From contig JBQKHY010000007.1 of assembly GCA_052118065.1 (NCBI GenBank), forward strand, positions 36,326 through 100,325: a stretch of 64,000 bases of DNA, read 5' to 3'. The translations under genes and the position numbers were made by a program. Within the stretch, counting starts at the first letter, position 1; each line of letters begins with the position of its first letter. Source of the stretch: Ruminococcoides sp052118065 (GTDB taxonomy: Bacteria; Bacillota; Clostridia; Oscillospirales; Acutalibacteraceae). This document shows, one piece after another, positions 1-8,257 of this stretch. A model generated the notes under the pieces. The model did not search any database. It was not told the origin of the DNA and saw nothing but the letters and a program-made list of their open reading frames with translations.

Positions 1-1
1 T

Positions 2-805
2 TTTTGTGACATTAATCCTGATGATTATACTATTGATGTTAGCAAAATTGAAAGTTTGATTACAGACAGGACTTGTGCAATTATGCCTGTTCATGTGTAT
101 GGCAATGTATGTAATGTTGAAGAGATTCAGCGTATTGCTGATAAATATGGACTAAAGGTTATTTACGATGCAGCACATACTTTTGGTGAAAAGTACAAAG
201 GAAAAGGTATTGGCACTTTTGGTGATGTTTCTTGCTTTAGTTTTCACGCCACAAAAGTATTCAACACAATTGAAGGTGGAACTGCTTGCTTTAAAAATCC
301 GGAGTTTGGTCTTGATTTGTATAGATTAAAGAATTTTGGTATTAGAGGTCCTGAAGTAGTTGATGCAGTTGGTGCAAATGCTAAGATGAATGAATTTTCA
401 GCAGCTATGGGTATATGTAATTTGCGTCATATTGATGAAGAAATTGCTAAGCGTAAAAAGGTTGTAGAAAGATACAGAGAAAGATTAGGTAATGTTAATG
501 GCATTAAACTTTCTCCAATTCAAGAGGATGTACAGTCTAATTATGCTTATTTTCCGGTAGTATTTGATGAGAATGTATTTGGTGCAACAAGAAACGAAGT
601 TTGTGACCGATTAGCTGAGAATGATATTAATGCCAGAAAATATTTCTACCCACTTACAAATATGTTTGATTGTTTTAATGGTAAGTATAATGTTGATGAT
701 ACACCTGTGGCATTACATATTAGCCAAAGAGTATTAACATTACCTTTGTATGCGGATTTGTCACTAGAAGATGTGGATAAAATCTGTGATATTATTTTAA
801 TGTGA
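2..805 (+). CDS. DegT/DnrJ/EryC1/StrS family sugar aminotransferase (5' end cut by window)
   Basis: PLP-dependent aminotransferase of the family that makes amino sugars on nucleotide-activated hexoses for surface polysaccharides. The frame is open from base 2, so the N-terminus lies outside the window; the first internal start-like codon (TTG at 56) is not a real start. Visible are the PVHVYGN stretch, the DAAHTFG motif that contacts the cofactor, and SFHATKVFN, whose lysine (codon at 254-256) is the expected Schiff-base residue, followed by the EGG motif typical of the family. About 268 of the usual 370-400 residues are visible. The acyltransferase 22 bases downstream suggests an N- or O-acylated amino sugar, but the exact sugar cannot be told. 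Confidence 0.9.
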   Translation, partial: FCDINPDDYTIDVSKIESLITDRTCAIMPVHVYGNVCNVEEIQRIADKYGLKVIYDAAHTFGEKYKGKGIGTFGDVSCFSFHATKVFNTIEGGTACFKNPEFGLDLYRLKNFGIRGPEVVDAVGANAKMNEFSAAMGICNLRHIDEEIAKRKKVVERYRERLGNVNGIKLSPIQEDVQSNYAYFPVVFDENVFGATRNEVCDRLAENDINARKYFYPLTNMFDCFNGKYNVDDTPVALHISQRVLTLPLYADLSLEDVDKICDIILM

Positions 806-827
806 TATATATTTTTAGGTGATGGTT

Positions 828-1862
828 ATGAATTCATATATAGTATTTTTTGTTGCAATCTGTTTTTTGATTTTTGTATCATTAAGAGGAACTAAAAAAA
901 ATTATGGTACAGTATCAGCGGAAAAATTTTTTTCAAAAGAGCAAACAAATTGGTTAAGAGGAATTGCAATTGTTGGTATTGCTTATTCTCATTATTTAGT
1001 TAAATTGGATATAAACAATCCATATTATTGGCAAGTGGGTTTCCTTGGAATATTTGGTGTTGCTATATTTTTGTTTTTATCAGGATATTCAGCAATGATT
1101 TCTCTTGTAAATAAACAAGATTATTTGCATAAATATATACCTAAAAGATTATCTAGACTATATTTACCGTTTATTGTTTCTTTTATTATTTATTCTGTAA
1201 TTTTACTGATTAATGGATATAAATTTAGTTTATTTAATATAGTAGATATTTTTATATTATCTTTACCTGGTGTCTTGAATTGGTATTTAAAAGTGCAACT
1301 TGGTCTATATTTATTATTTTATGTATCTGCAAAATTAATAAAGAATAAGAATGTCTTATTAGGTGCAATGTATTTATTTTGTGCAATATATATGGTAATA
1401 GGGTATGTCCTAAATCTTGATAATTTTTGGTATGAAAGTTGTTGGATGTTCCCATTGGGTATGACTTTTGCATTGAATAAGGATAGGGTATATAACTTAA
1501 TAAATAAAAAATATTTCTGCAAGTTTGTTGTATCATTAATAATTCTCATAATTAGTTACATGCCAGTTTTTATGTATGGTAGTGTATTGACAGAAATAAT
1601 ATTTGTAATAGGATTTATACAGTTTATGATTGTGTCTTGTGTTCGCTTTGAAGGAAGTTCTAAGATAGGTTTGTTCTTAGGTATTTATTCATTAGAATTT
1701 TATCTTTCACACACAATTGTTCCTTCAATTATTGGATTGTTCTATAAAGGATCAGAAAATTTAATTACCTATATTATTTTTATGATTGTTTCTATATGTT
1801 TAGCGTTTTTGATTAAAAAAATATCTAATCCTATAAACAAAATTATTATGAGGAAAATCTGA
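828..1862 (+). CDS. Acyltransferase 3 family membrane protein
   Basis: Integral membrane O-acyltransferase of about 345 residues with roughly ten hydrophobic segments. The family signature near the N-terminus, LRGIAIVGIAYSHY, carries the conserved Arg and the His in the first transmembrane segments. Three in-frame starts exist (GTG 819, ATG 822, ATG 828); ATG 828 fits best because the AGGTGA ribosome site at 817-822 is five bases before it. It follows the DegT aminotransferase and probably acetylates a surface glycan or its precursor. Substrate is unknown. The very AT-rich composition is common for polysaccharide loci. Confidence 0.85.
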   Translation: MNSYIVFFVAICFLIFVSLRGTKKNYGTVSAEKFFSKEQTNWLRGIAIVGIAYSHYLVKLDINNPYYWQVGFLGIFGVAIFLFLSGYSAMISLVNKQDYLHKYIPKRLSRLYLPFIVSFIIYSVILLINGYKFSLFNIVDIFILSLPGVLNWYLKVQLGLYLLFYVSAKLIKNKNVLLGAMYLFCAIYMVIGYVLNLDNFWYESCWMFPLGMTFALNKDRVYNLINKKYFCKFVVSLIILIISYMPVFMYGSVLTEIIFVIGFIQFMIVSCVRFEGSSKIGLFLGIYSLEFYLSHTIVPSIIGLFYKGSENLITYIIFMIVSICLAFLIKKISNPINKIIMRKI

Positions 1863-1889
1863 TTATTACAAATAGTAGTTAATAAGTTT

Positions 1890-1930
1890 AGACAGAATGA
1901 TCGAAAGATTGTTCTGTCTTATTTTTTAAT
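1890..1930 (+). terminator. Rho-independent terminator after the acyltransferase
   Basis: AGACAGAA pairs with TTCTGTCT, continued inward by five further pairs (two G-U) closed by a GAAA tetraloop, then a T-rich run. It ends the surface-sugar transcript. Confidence 0.85.
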
Positions 1931-2011
1931 TTTTGCAACACTTTGATGTTTTGTAAGGTATTATATATGTAAGTTCTTATAATGTTAGAAAAATTTATAT
2001 TGGGGGATAAT

Positions 2012-2152
2012 GTGGACTTTATATTTGATGACGAATTAATTGAAGAAGTAGTTATAAAATATTCAGACATGGTTTACAGAATTGCCCTAAACATATTGTG
2101 TAATCCTGATTATGCAAATGATGTAATGCAAGATGTTTCTTACGACTTGTAA
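2012..2152 (+). pseudogene. Remnant of an ECF-type RNA polymerase sigma factor (region 2 only)
   Basis: A 46-residue frame starts at GTG 2012 after a GGGGG ribosome site (an in-frame ATG lies at 1982). It encodes ELIEEVVIKYSDMVYRIALN followed by a CNPDYANDVMQDV stretch. This is the start of sigma-70 region 2 as in extracytoplasmic-function sigma factors, where the sequence normally goes on to an LxxF/L-type helix. Here a TAA follows at 2150 and the rest of region 2 and all of region 4 are absent. The 140 bases after the stop show no continuation in any frame. It is best read as a decayed gene; a functional micro-protein is less likely. The remainder of 1931-2293 is AT-rich with nothing else recognisable. 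Confidence 0.6.
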
Positions 2153-2250
2153 GGAGTAAGGTCAAGACTATCTAGAGACAGAAATATGTTAAAAAATTTT
2201 AGAAAATTAGGATAATAATGAGGAATTTTGATTTTGAAAAGTATAAAAAT

Positions 2251-2274
2251 CAGCGTGTATATTAATACACGCTG
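2251..2274 (-). terminator. Terminator of the LytTR regulator gene
   Basis: The palindrome CAGCGTGTAT/ATACACGCTG is followed on the minus strand by a T-rich run (GATTTTTATA). It lies 20 bases past the stop of the regulator. Confidence 0.8.
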
Positions 2275-2293
2275 AAAATTTATGTAAGTTATA

Positions 2294-3019
2294 TTAAGAA
2301 AGATTACCAGCAAAGTTTAGAAAGGCTTTCTTAAAGTCTTGATATTTTCTTTGACTTATGCAAGATACCGAAAGTTCCTCTTTACCTTTGCCTCTTGTAA
2401 AAGAAATTGTATTTTTATCAAAATATACTATGTTTTGCAAGTTTACAATGTAACTTTTATGTGAGTGTACAAAGAAGTTTGGTTGGTCTATAATTTTTTC
2501 CCATACAGCCGGTTTCTTATTTGTTTTGTATGTTCTGGTTTTGGTTAATATATTAGCACCATGCTTTATGTTTTCAATATAAAGTATATCGACACTTTTA
2601 ATTATATATACTTTACCTTTATTTTCAACGAAAATTTCTTTAAACAAAGTTTTGTAAAATTTGATAGCTTGTTCAAAGTTCTTCTCAAATCTATCTTCTT
2701 CAAGAGGCTTAGTTAAAAATCTAAATGCTTGAATATCCATTGCACTGTCTAGGTAGCACATATGGGAAGTTATCACAATAATTATGGCGTCTTCGTTACT
2801 GTCTCTAATTGCTTGAGCAAGAGCAAGTCCTGTTTTGTTTGGCATTTCAACATCAACTATTGCAATATCATATTTATTGTTTTTAAGGTCAACATCTGTA
2901 CTGGCATTTTTTATGTCAATTGATAAATCAACTTCATTACTATTTTCAAAATCTTTTACCAGATGAAAAATTTGGTCAGTAACCTTTGGGTCATCATCAC
3001 AGATTAAAAGGTTTATCAT
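2294..3019 (-). CDS. LytTR-family response regulator (orphan)
   Basis: Two-domain DNA-binding regulator of 241 residues. The receiver domain (about 1-115) has the acidic pocket CDDDP, phospho-acceptor Asp56 in VDVEMP, Thr84 and Lys104 in LTKP. The LytTR domain (about 135-235) contains FVHSHKSYIVNL, typical of AgrA/LytR/AlgR DNA-binding domains. The start is the ATG at 3019, with AAGGAGAGG before it; an 18-codon upstream extension lacks a ribosome site. No histidine kinase lies next to it, so its partner must be elsewhere. Such regulators often control peptide pheromone, bacteriocin or cell-envelope genes; the target cannot be inferred here. Confidence 0.88.
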   Translation of the reverse strand: MINLLICDDDPKVTDQIFHLVKDFENSNEVDLSIDIKNASTDVDLKNNKYDIAIVDVEMPNKTGLALAQAIRDSNEDAIIIVITSHMCYLDSAMDIQAFRFLTKPLEEDRFEKNFEQAIKFYKTLFKEIFVENKGKVYIIKSVDILYIENIKHGANILTKTRTYKTNKKPAVWEKIIDQPNFFVHSHKSYIVNLQNIVYFDKNTISFTRGKGKEELSVSCISQRKYQDFKKAFLNFAGNLS

Positions 3020-3121
3020 AATTATCCTCTCCTTACTATATATTATACATAATTTGTAGTAATTTTTTAGCAATAAAATAAATCGTTTTGGACAGAATTG
3101 GTATCATTTTTACCATGTGTA

Positions 3122-3149
3122 TTTACTTGATACTGTATTATGTTATAAT
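3122..3149 (+). promoter_or_regulatory. Candidate sigma-A promoter, extended -10
   Basis: TTTACT at 3122 and TATAAT at 3144, 16 bases apart, with TG one base before the -10. It points toward the phosphoesterase gene, away from the LytTR gene. Confidence 0.5.
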
Positions 3150-3210
3150 TTTAACAGTAGAGAAATATATTAAACTCGTGTGCAACAATGATTTGTTTTT
3201 ATACCCTTCC

Positions 3211-3252
3211 ATGGCTGTGATACCCTCTATCACAGCCATCTCTCTTTTGTGT
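3211..3252 (+). terminator. Perfect 12-bp hairpin between promoter and phosphoesterase gene
   Basis: ATGGCTGTGATA pairs perfectly with TATCACAGCCAT around a five-base loop, followed by the pyrimidine-rich CTCTCTTTTG. Placed about 60 bases after the candidate start of transcription and about 100 bases before the next gene, it could end a short RNA or attenuate the phosphoesterase transcript. The T-run is imperfect, so its efficiency is uncertain. Confidence 0.5.
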
Positions 3253-3347
3253 AGGTGTAAAATTTTTAAAAAGATTTTTTCATTGCAAAATGTGACTTAT
3301 TCTGTTATGATTTTATCTAAAGATTTTTTACAGAAAAGGAGTTTATT

Positions 3348-4457
3348 ATGTGGGGCTTAATATTTGGCTGTGTACTGGTTTTTGCAGTAGCCTGTTTTGT
3401 GTATTTAATCAGCAGATTTTATAAATTTAGATTTATGAAGAAAATCACAATGAACAAGAAATTTCTCACAATTTTACTTTCTATCATAATTATTCTTGTT
3501 ATGTTTACTGTTTTAACATTAACTCTTAATATGATGAACAGTATTATTGTGTTGATGCATTTAGTTGTGATTTGGCTTATTGTTGACTTCATTTTCTTTA
3601 TTATTAAGAAGTGTAGGAAAAAGCCTTTTAAATTTTATTTTCAAGGTATAATCGCTATGGTACTTACAGCAGTATACCTAACATTCGGTTGGTATTTTGC
3701 TCATAATGTGGTGGCTACTGATTATAACTTAACTACTGATAAAAATATGAATTCACTTCGTATTGTGCAACTTTCAGACTCTCATATAGGTGCTACATTC
3801 CACTATAAAGAATTTTCTCAGTATGTTGATACTATGAATAAAGAAAATCCTGATGTGGTAGTTATTACAGGTGACTTTGTTGATGATGATACTTCTAAGG
3901 AAGATATGATACAGTCATGTAAAGCACTAAGTAAATTTAAAACAAAGTATGGTGTGTACTTTGTTTACGGTAATCACGATAAGGGTTACTATGGCAAAGA
4001 ATACAGAGGTTATGACGGTAATGATTTAGCAAAAGAACTAAGGAAAAACGGTGTTAAGGTTCTTGAAGATGAAAGTGTACTTCTAAATAATAAGTTCTAT
4101 ATTGTAGGCAGACAGGATTATTCAGAGGTTGAAAAAGGTGGCACAAGAGCAAGTGCTAAGGACCTTGTAAAGAACCTTGATTGCAACAAGTATATAATTA
4201 TGCTGGACCATCAGCCTAACCACTATAAGGAAGAAAAGAATGCCAATGTTGACTTAGTACTTTCAGGTCATACTCATGGTGGACAGTTAATTCCTATTAC
4301 ATATTCAGGTGAATGGCTGGGTATGAATGACAAAACATATGGCTACGAAAGAGAAAAGAACACAGACTTTATTGTCAGTTCGGGAATAGGGGACTGGTCA
4401 ATTAAGTTCAAGACCGGTTGTGTAGCTGAATATGTTGTTGTTGATATTAATAAATAA
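3348..4457 (+). CDS. Membrane-anchored calcineurin-like metallophosphoesterase (YkuE/YaeI type)
   Basis: 369 residues. The first ~125 residues hold four hydrophobic segments; the rest is a metallophosphoesterase with the five family motifs in order: QLSDSHIG, VVITGDFVDDD, VYGNHDKGY, MLDHQPNH and SGHTHGGQL. These supply the Asp, His and Asn ligands for the two-metal centre. Related YkuE and YaeI/LpxH-like enzymes hydrolyse phosphodiester or pyrophosphate bonds in lipids or envelope polymers; the substrate here is unknown. The start is ATG 3348 with AAAAGGAG in front. The gene stands alone between a hairpin upstream and a strong terminator downstream. A second, smaller phosphoesterase is at 22738. 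Confidence 0.88.
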   Translation: MWGLIFGCVLVFAVACFVYLISRFYKFRFMKKITMNKKFLTILLSIIIILVMFTVLTLTLNMMNSIIVLMHLVVIWLIVDFIFFIIKKCRKKPFKFYFQGIIAMVLTAVYLTFGWYFAHNVVATDYNLTTDKNMNSLRIVQLSDSHIGATFHYKEFSQYVDTMNKENPDVVVITGDFVDDDTSKEDMIQSCKALSKFKTKYGVYFVYGNHDKGYYGKEYRGYDGNDLAKELRKNGVKVLEDESVLLNNKFYIVGRQDYSEVEKGGTRASAKDLVKNLDCNKYIIMLDHQPNHYKEEKNANVDLVLSGHTHGGQLIPITYSGEWLGMNDKTYGYEREKNTDFIVSSGIGDWSIKFKTGCVAEYVVVDINK

Positions 4458-4484
4458 TTCAGTAAGAGAATAATAAATCTGTAA

Positions 4485-4519
4485 TTACCATCCAAAATTA
4501 TCGGATGGTAATTTTTTTT
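4485..4519 (+). terminator. Strong rho-independent terminator
   Basis: TTACCATCC / GGATGGTAA stem followed by eight T. It insulates the phosphoesterase gene from the metY promoter just downstream. Confidence 0.9.
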
Positions 4520-4539
4520 AATAAATTTTAAAAATACTA

Positions 4540-4568
4540 TTGACAAGTCAGAAATAATATGATATATT
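4540..4568 (+). promoter_or_regulatory. Promoter of the metY-cysK operon
   Basis: A perfect TTGACA at 4540 and TATATT at 4563 with a 17-base spacer and TG at the extended -10 position. The predicted start near 4575 gives a leader of about 180 bases that contains the Cys-rich short frame. No T-box or S-box (SAM) core motif is seen in the leader. Confidence 0.8.
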
Positions 4569-4622
4569 CAAATCACACTAAACAGATAGGAAATGTGTAA
4601 TTAAGAAATGAGGTAAAAATTT

Positions 4623-4718
4623 ATGTCTGAAAAATTTTATTTTTACAACAGAATAAATTATGGCAGTGGACGATGTTGTTCCTGTAATAACTCACAAAAC
4701 TTAATAGAAACTAACTAA
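4623..4718 (+). CDS. Candidate cysteine-rich leader peptide upstream of metY-cysK
   Basis: A 31-codon frame starts at ATG 4623 with GAGGT eight bases before it. It encodes MSEKFYFYNRINYGSG, then Arg-Cys-Cys-Ser-Cys, and ten more residues to a TAA at 4716. The Cys codons TGT TGT TCC TGT sit at 4674-4685. Cys is a rare residue, so three in four codons in the leader of a cysteine-synthesis operon suggests a sensing peptide: ribosomes would pause there when Cys-tRNA is short. Cys-codon leader peptides that control cysteine genes are known in mycobacteria; use here is inference. The TCCT at 4680-4683 could pair with AGGA of the metY ribosome site at 4743-4746. Confidence 0.6.
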   Translation: MSEKFYFYNRINYGSGRCCSCNNSQNLIETN

Positions 4719-4755
4719 TATTAAAATATATTTTTTATTTAAAGGAGAAACAATT

Positions 4756-6048
4756 ATGTCAAACAATAACTATAAATTCGAAACACTTCAGCTACATGTA
4801 GGTCAGGAAGCTCCGGACCCTGTTACAGATTCAAGAGCAGTTCCAATCTATCAGACTTCTTCATTCGTATTTAAGAACTGCGACCATGCAGCAGCAAGAT
4901 TCAGTCTTGCAGATGCAGGTAACATTTACGGCAGACTTACTAACCCAACACAGGAAATCTTCGAAAAGAGAATTGCAGCTCTTGAAGGTGGTGTAGCAGC
5001 TCTGGCAGTTGCTTCAGGTGCAGCAGCAGTTTACTACTCAATCGCTAACATTGCTTCTAACGGTGACCATGTTGTTGCTGCTAAGAACATTTACGGTGGT
5101 ACATACAATCTACTTGAACACACACTACCTGAATACGGTATCGAAACAACTTTCGTTGATCCATTTGATTTTGATGAAATCGAAAATGCTATTCAGGACA
5201 ACACAAAGCTTGTTTTCATTGAAACACTTGGTAATCCAAATTCCGATGTTGTTGATATTGAATCAGTTGCAAAGATTGCTCATAAGCACAACATTCCACT
5301 AATCGTTGATAATACATTCGCAACACCTTACCTAGTAAGACCTATTGAATACGGTGCTGATGTTGTTGTTCATTCAGCAACAAAGTTCATCGGTGGTCAC
5401 GGTACAACAATCGGTGGTGTTATTGTTGACGGTGGTAAGTTCGATTGGAAAGCATCAGGCAAGTTTGAATCTCTAGTTGCTCCAAACCCAAGTTACCATG
5501 GTGTTAGCTTCTCAGAAGATGTAGGTGCTGCAGCATTCGTAACAAAGATTAGGGCTTTACTACTTCGTGATACAGGTGCTACACTTTCACCAATACACGC
5601 ATTTATCTTCCTACAGGGCCTTGAAACACTTTCACTAAGAGTTGAAAGACATGTTGAAAACGCACTAAAAGTTGTACAGTTCCTAAACAACCACCCACTA
5701 GTAGAAAAGGTTCACCATCCATCAGTTTCTAACGACCCATCTCAGCAGGAACTTTATAAGAAGTATTTCCCTAACGGTGGTGGTTCAATCTTTACATTTG
5801 AAGTAAAGGGTGACGAACAGAAGACTAAGGACTTTATCGACCACCTAGAACTATTCTCACTACTAGCTAATGTAGCTGACGCTAAGTCACTTGTAATCCA
5901 TCCGGCAAGTACAACTCACGCTCAGATGAACGATGAAGAACTTGCTAATGCAGGTATCTATAGAAACACAGTAAGACTATCAATCGGTATTGAAAACATT
6001 GACGATATTATCGCTGACCTTGAAAAAGGCTTTGCAGCAATTAAGTAA
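4756..6048 (+). CDS. metY: O-acetylhomoserine sulfhydrylase (Cys/Met metabolism PLP enzyme)
   Basis: 430 residues, the usual length for the MetY class, which is longer than MetB/MetC (about 380-390). It joins sulfide to O-acetyl-L-homoserine to give homocysteine, or acts on O-acetylserine. Visible signatures are the N-terminal FETLQLHVGQ, AVPIYQTSSFVF, YGRLTNPT, and the PLP-lysine motif HSATKFIGGHG. The ribosome site AAAGGAG precedes ATG 4756. It sits 16 bases before cysK in one operon, so sulfide is probably shared between homocysteine and cysteine synthesis. The upstream Cys-rich frame suggests control by cysteine supply. Confidence 0.92.
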   Translation: MSNNNYKFETLQLHVGQEAPDPVTDSRAVPIYQTSSFVFKNCDHAAARFSLADAGNIYGRLTNPTQEIFEKRIAALEGGVAALAVASGAAAVYYSIANIASNGDHVVAAKNIYGGTYNLLEHTLPEYGIETTFVDPFDFDEIENAIQDNTKLVFIETLGNPNSDVVDIESVAKIAHKHNIPLIVDNTFATPYLVRPIEYGADVVVHSATKFIGGHGTTIGGVIVDGGKFDWKASGKFESLVAPNPSYHGVSFSEDVGAAAFVTKIRALLLRDTGATLSPIHAFIFLQGLETLSLRVERHVENALKVVQFLNNHPLVEKVHHPSVSNDPSQQELYKKYFPNGGGSIFTFEVKGDEQKTKDFIDHLELFSLLANVADAKSLVIHPASTTHAQMNDEELANAGIYRNTVRLSIGIENIDDIIADLEKGFAAIK

Positions 6049-6064
6049 TTGGAGGTAACTAACA

Positions 6065-6994
6065 ATGGCAATTAAGAAATCAATTACAGAACTAGTTGGT
6101 AACACACCACTACTAGAACTTACACATATTGAAGCAGAAGAAAAAATTGAAGCAACACTACTTGCAAAGCTGGAATCATTTAACCCAGCCGGTAGTGTTA
6201 AGGACCGGGTAGCTAAGGCTATTATTGAAGATGCAGAAAAGACAGGCAGACTAAAGGAAGGTTCAGTTATTATTGAACCTACAAGTGGTAACACAGGTAT
6301 CGGTCTTGCTTCTGTTGCAACTGCTAAAGGCTACAGAACAATTATCGTAATGCCTGAAACAATGTCTAACGAAAGGAAGATGCTTATTAAGGCTTACGGT
6401 GCAGAACTTGTACTAACAGAAGGTAGCAAGGGTATGAAGGGTGCATCAGACAAGGCTGAAGAGCTTTCTAAGGAAATTCCTAATAGTATTATTGCCGGTC
6501 AGTTTACTAACCCTATTAACCCTAAGATGCACTATGATACAACAGGTCCTGAAATTTGGGCTGATACAGAAGGCAAAGTTGACTACTTTGTAGCCGGTGT
6601 AGGTACAGGTGGTACACTTTCAGGTGTAGGTAAGTATCTAAAGGAACAGAACCCTAATGTTAAGGTTATTGCAGTAGAACCTGAAACATCTCCACTACTA
6701 TCAAAGGGTCAGGCAGGTCCTCATAAGATTCAGGGTATCGGTGCTAACTTTGTACCTGAAACTCTTGATAAAGAAATCTATGATGAAATCATTGCAGTAC
6801 CTAATGATGAAGCTATCTTAACTGCAAGAAAAGCAGCTAAACAGGAAGGCTTCCTAATCGGTATTTCTTCAGGTGCAGCTCTATGGGCAGGTAAGCAGTT
6901 AGCAGCTCGTCCTGAAAACAAGGGCAAGAACATTGTAGTTATCTTCCCTGATGGTGGCGAAAGATACCTATCAACTAACCTATACGATGAATAA
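6065..6994 (+). CDS. cysK: Cysteine synthase A (O-acetylserine sulfhydrylase)
   Basis: 309 residues, full length. It makes L-cysteine from O-acetylserine and sulfide with PLP. The PLP lysine is in NPAGSVKDRVA, the substrate loop is PTSGNTGIGLA, the phosphate cradle is GVGTGGTLSG, and the C-terminal GISSGAALW motif is present. A good GGAGGT ribosome site lies before ATG 6065. It is the second gene of the metY-cysK operon. No serine acetyltransferase (cysE) lies in the window, so O-acetylserine must come from a gene elsewhere. Confidence 0.95.
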   Translation: MAIKKSITELVGNTPLLELTHIEAEEKIEATLLAKLESFNPAGSVKDRVAKAIIEDAEKTGRLKEGSVIIEPTSGNTGIGLASVATAKGYRTIIVMPETMSNERKMLIKAYGAELVLTEGSKGMKGASDKAEELSKEIPNSIIAGQFTNPINPKMHYDTTGPEIWADTEGKVDYFVAGVGTGGTLSGVGKYLKEQNPNVKVIAVEPETSPLLSKGQAGPHKIQGIGANFVPETLDKEIYDEIIAVPNDEAILTARKAAKQEGFLIGISSGAALWAGKQLAARPENKGKNIVVIFPDGGERYLSTNLYDE

Positions 6995-7010
6995 TCCTAA
7001 TTAATATAAA

Positions 7011-7045
7011 AGAACCTTGGTGGAAATTCCATCAAGGTTCTTTTT
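7011..7045 (+). terminator. Terminator of metY-cysK
   Basis: AGAACCTTG / CAAGGTTCT with further inner pairs, followed by five T. Confidence 0.88.
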
Positions 7046-7060
7046 CTATGTATGAAATTA

Positions 7061-8257
7061 TTATTTTGGCAATGTAACGGTAAATGTGTTTTTGCCGTTT
7101 TTACTTTCAACACTTATTTTACCGTTGTGTTTCTTAACAATAGTGCTTGCAATGGAAAGTCCCAAACCATAGTGGTTACCGGTACTTTCTCTTGACTTGC
7201 TTTCTCTGTAAAATCTATCAAATATTTCTTCTTTCTTTTCATCACTGATAGGTTCACCGGTGTTAGTAACAGAAAGTGTAACTGCCTTTGAACTTTCATA
7301 AGCATCAACATCAACTATGCCACCTTTTGCAGTATAGCTCATTGCATTGTCAATTAAGATTTCTGCCAACTTTTGAATATTAGTTTCATTGCCAAAGTAG
7401 TTTGTACTTTCATCAATATTAATGTTAAACTTAATACCTTTTTCATATGCAATACTTTCAAATGGCAGTACAACATCAAACAAAGAATCCCCAAAGTTAA
7501 AGTTTTTGAAATTCTCCTTGCTTATTGTGTTGTCAATCCTAGTAAGTGTCAGCATTTCATTTACAAGGTGATTTAGCTTTTCTGTTTCTTGCTGAATGTA
7601 CTTTATGCTTTTCTTGTTCTTTACTTCATTTTCTATTAAATCAGCATTTGCCCTAATAATTGTGATAGGTGTTTTTAGGTCGTGACTAATATTAGCAACA
7701 AATATTTTTTGATTTTTAATTGCCTTTTCCGATGGTTTAATCATCCACCTTGATAGGTAGTAAGAAATTATTGTAAATACAATTACTGATAACAAGAAAA
7801 TAAAGATTGATACAATAAAGAATTGCTTTGAATTTTGCAATGCCTCTTTGTTGTTAACAAAAATATAAACTGTATTGCCACTTTTTAAGATTCTTACAAG
7901 ATAAATATAATTATCAATTGAACCGAATCTTTTTCCACTTTTCTGAAGTCCCTTAGTCATATTAAGAATATCTTTATCGGTAGTATCTTTAAGACTGTTT
8001 GAAAGAACCATAATATTTTTATTTTTCAGTACAACAGAAGTGCTATAGTCATATTCTTGCCTTTTTATCTTCTGATTATCATTACCACAAAAAGCCTCTA
8101 TACCGTAAAAAGCAATGTCATCTCTAATCATTCTTCTTTGTTGTCTAAAGCTGGAATTTACATTAATTATATTAACAGCTACAAGTACACTGACTAATGT
8201 GATAGTGAAGATAATCATTAGCACTACGAAAATTCTTTTTTGTTGTTTATTTTTCAT
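7061..8257 (-). CDS. Sensor histidine kinase
   Basis: 398 residues. Two membrane segments (about 9-31 and 146-168) flank an extracytoplasmic sensor of roughly 115 residues. The phospho-acceptor His192 is in NISHDLKTPI. The ATPase domain has the N box (EILIDNAMSY), a G1-like NTGEPIS, the F box (IFDRFYR) and the G2 loop (GNHYGLGLSIA). There is hardly any HAMP-like linker. It starts directly after the stop of the response regulator with GGAGGG as ribosome site, so the pair is co-translated. The signal is unknown; the sensor region matches no domain I recognise. Confidence 0.9.
   Translation of the reverse strand: MKNKQQKRIFVVLMIIFTITLVSVLVAVNIINVNSSFRQQRRMIRDDIAFYGIEAFCGNDNQKIKRQEYDYSTSVVLKNKNIMVLSNSLKDTTDKDILNMTKGLQKSGKRFGSIDNYIYLVRILKSGNTVYIFVNNKEALQNSKQFFIVSIFIFLLSVIVFTIISYYLSRWMIKPSEKAIKNQKIFVANISHDLKTPITIIRANADLIENEVKNKKSIKYIQQETEKLNHLVNEMLTLTRIDNTISKENFKNFNFGDSLFDVVLPFESIAYEKGIKFNINIDESTNYFGNETNIQKLAEILIDNAMSYTAKGGIVDVDAYESSKAVTLSVTNTGEPISDEKKEEIFDRFYRESKSRESTGNHYGLGLSIASTIVKKHNGKISVESKNGKNTFTVTLPK

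Noticed and set aside
3088..3360. A 90-codon frame upstream of the phosphoesterase gene
   Set aside because: It begins before the likely promoter, has no ribosome site, spans a perfect terminator-like hairpin and overlaps the well-supported start at 3348. Composition is not like that of the neighbouring genes.
4569..4755. T-box or SAM riboswitch before metY
   Set aside because: The leader is too short, and neither the T-box core motif nor S-box conserved elements are visible. The short Cys-rich frame explains it better.
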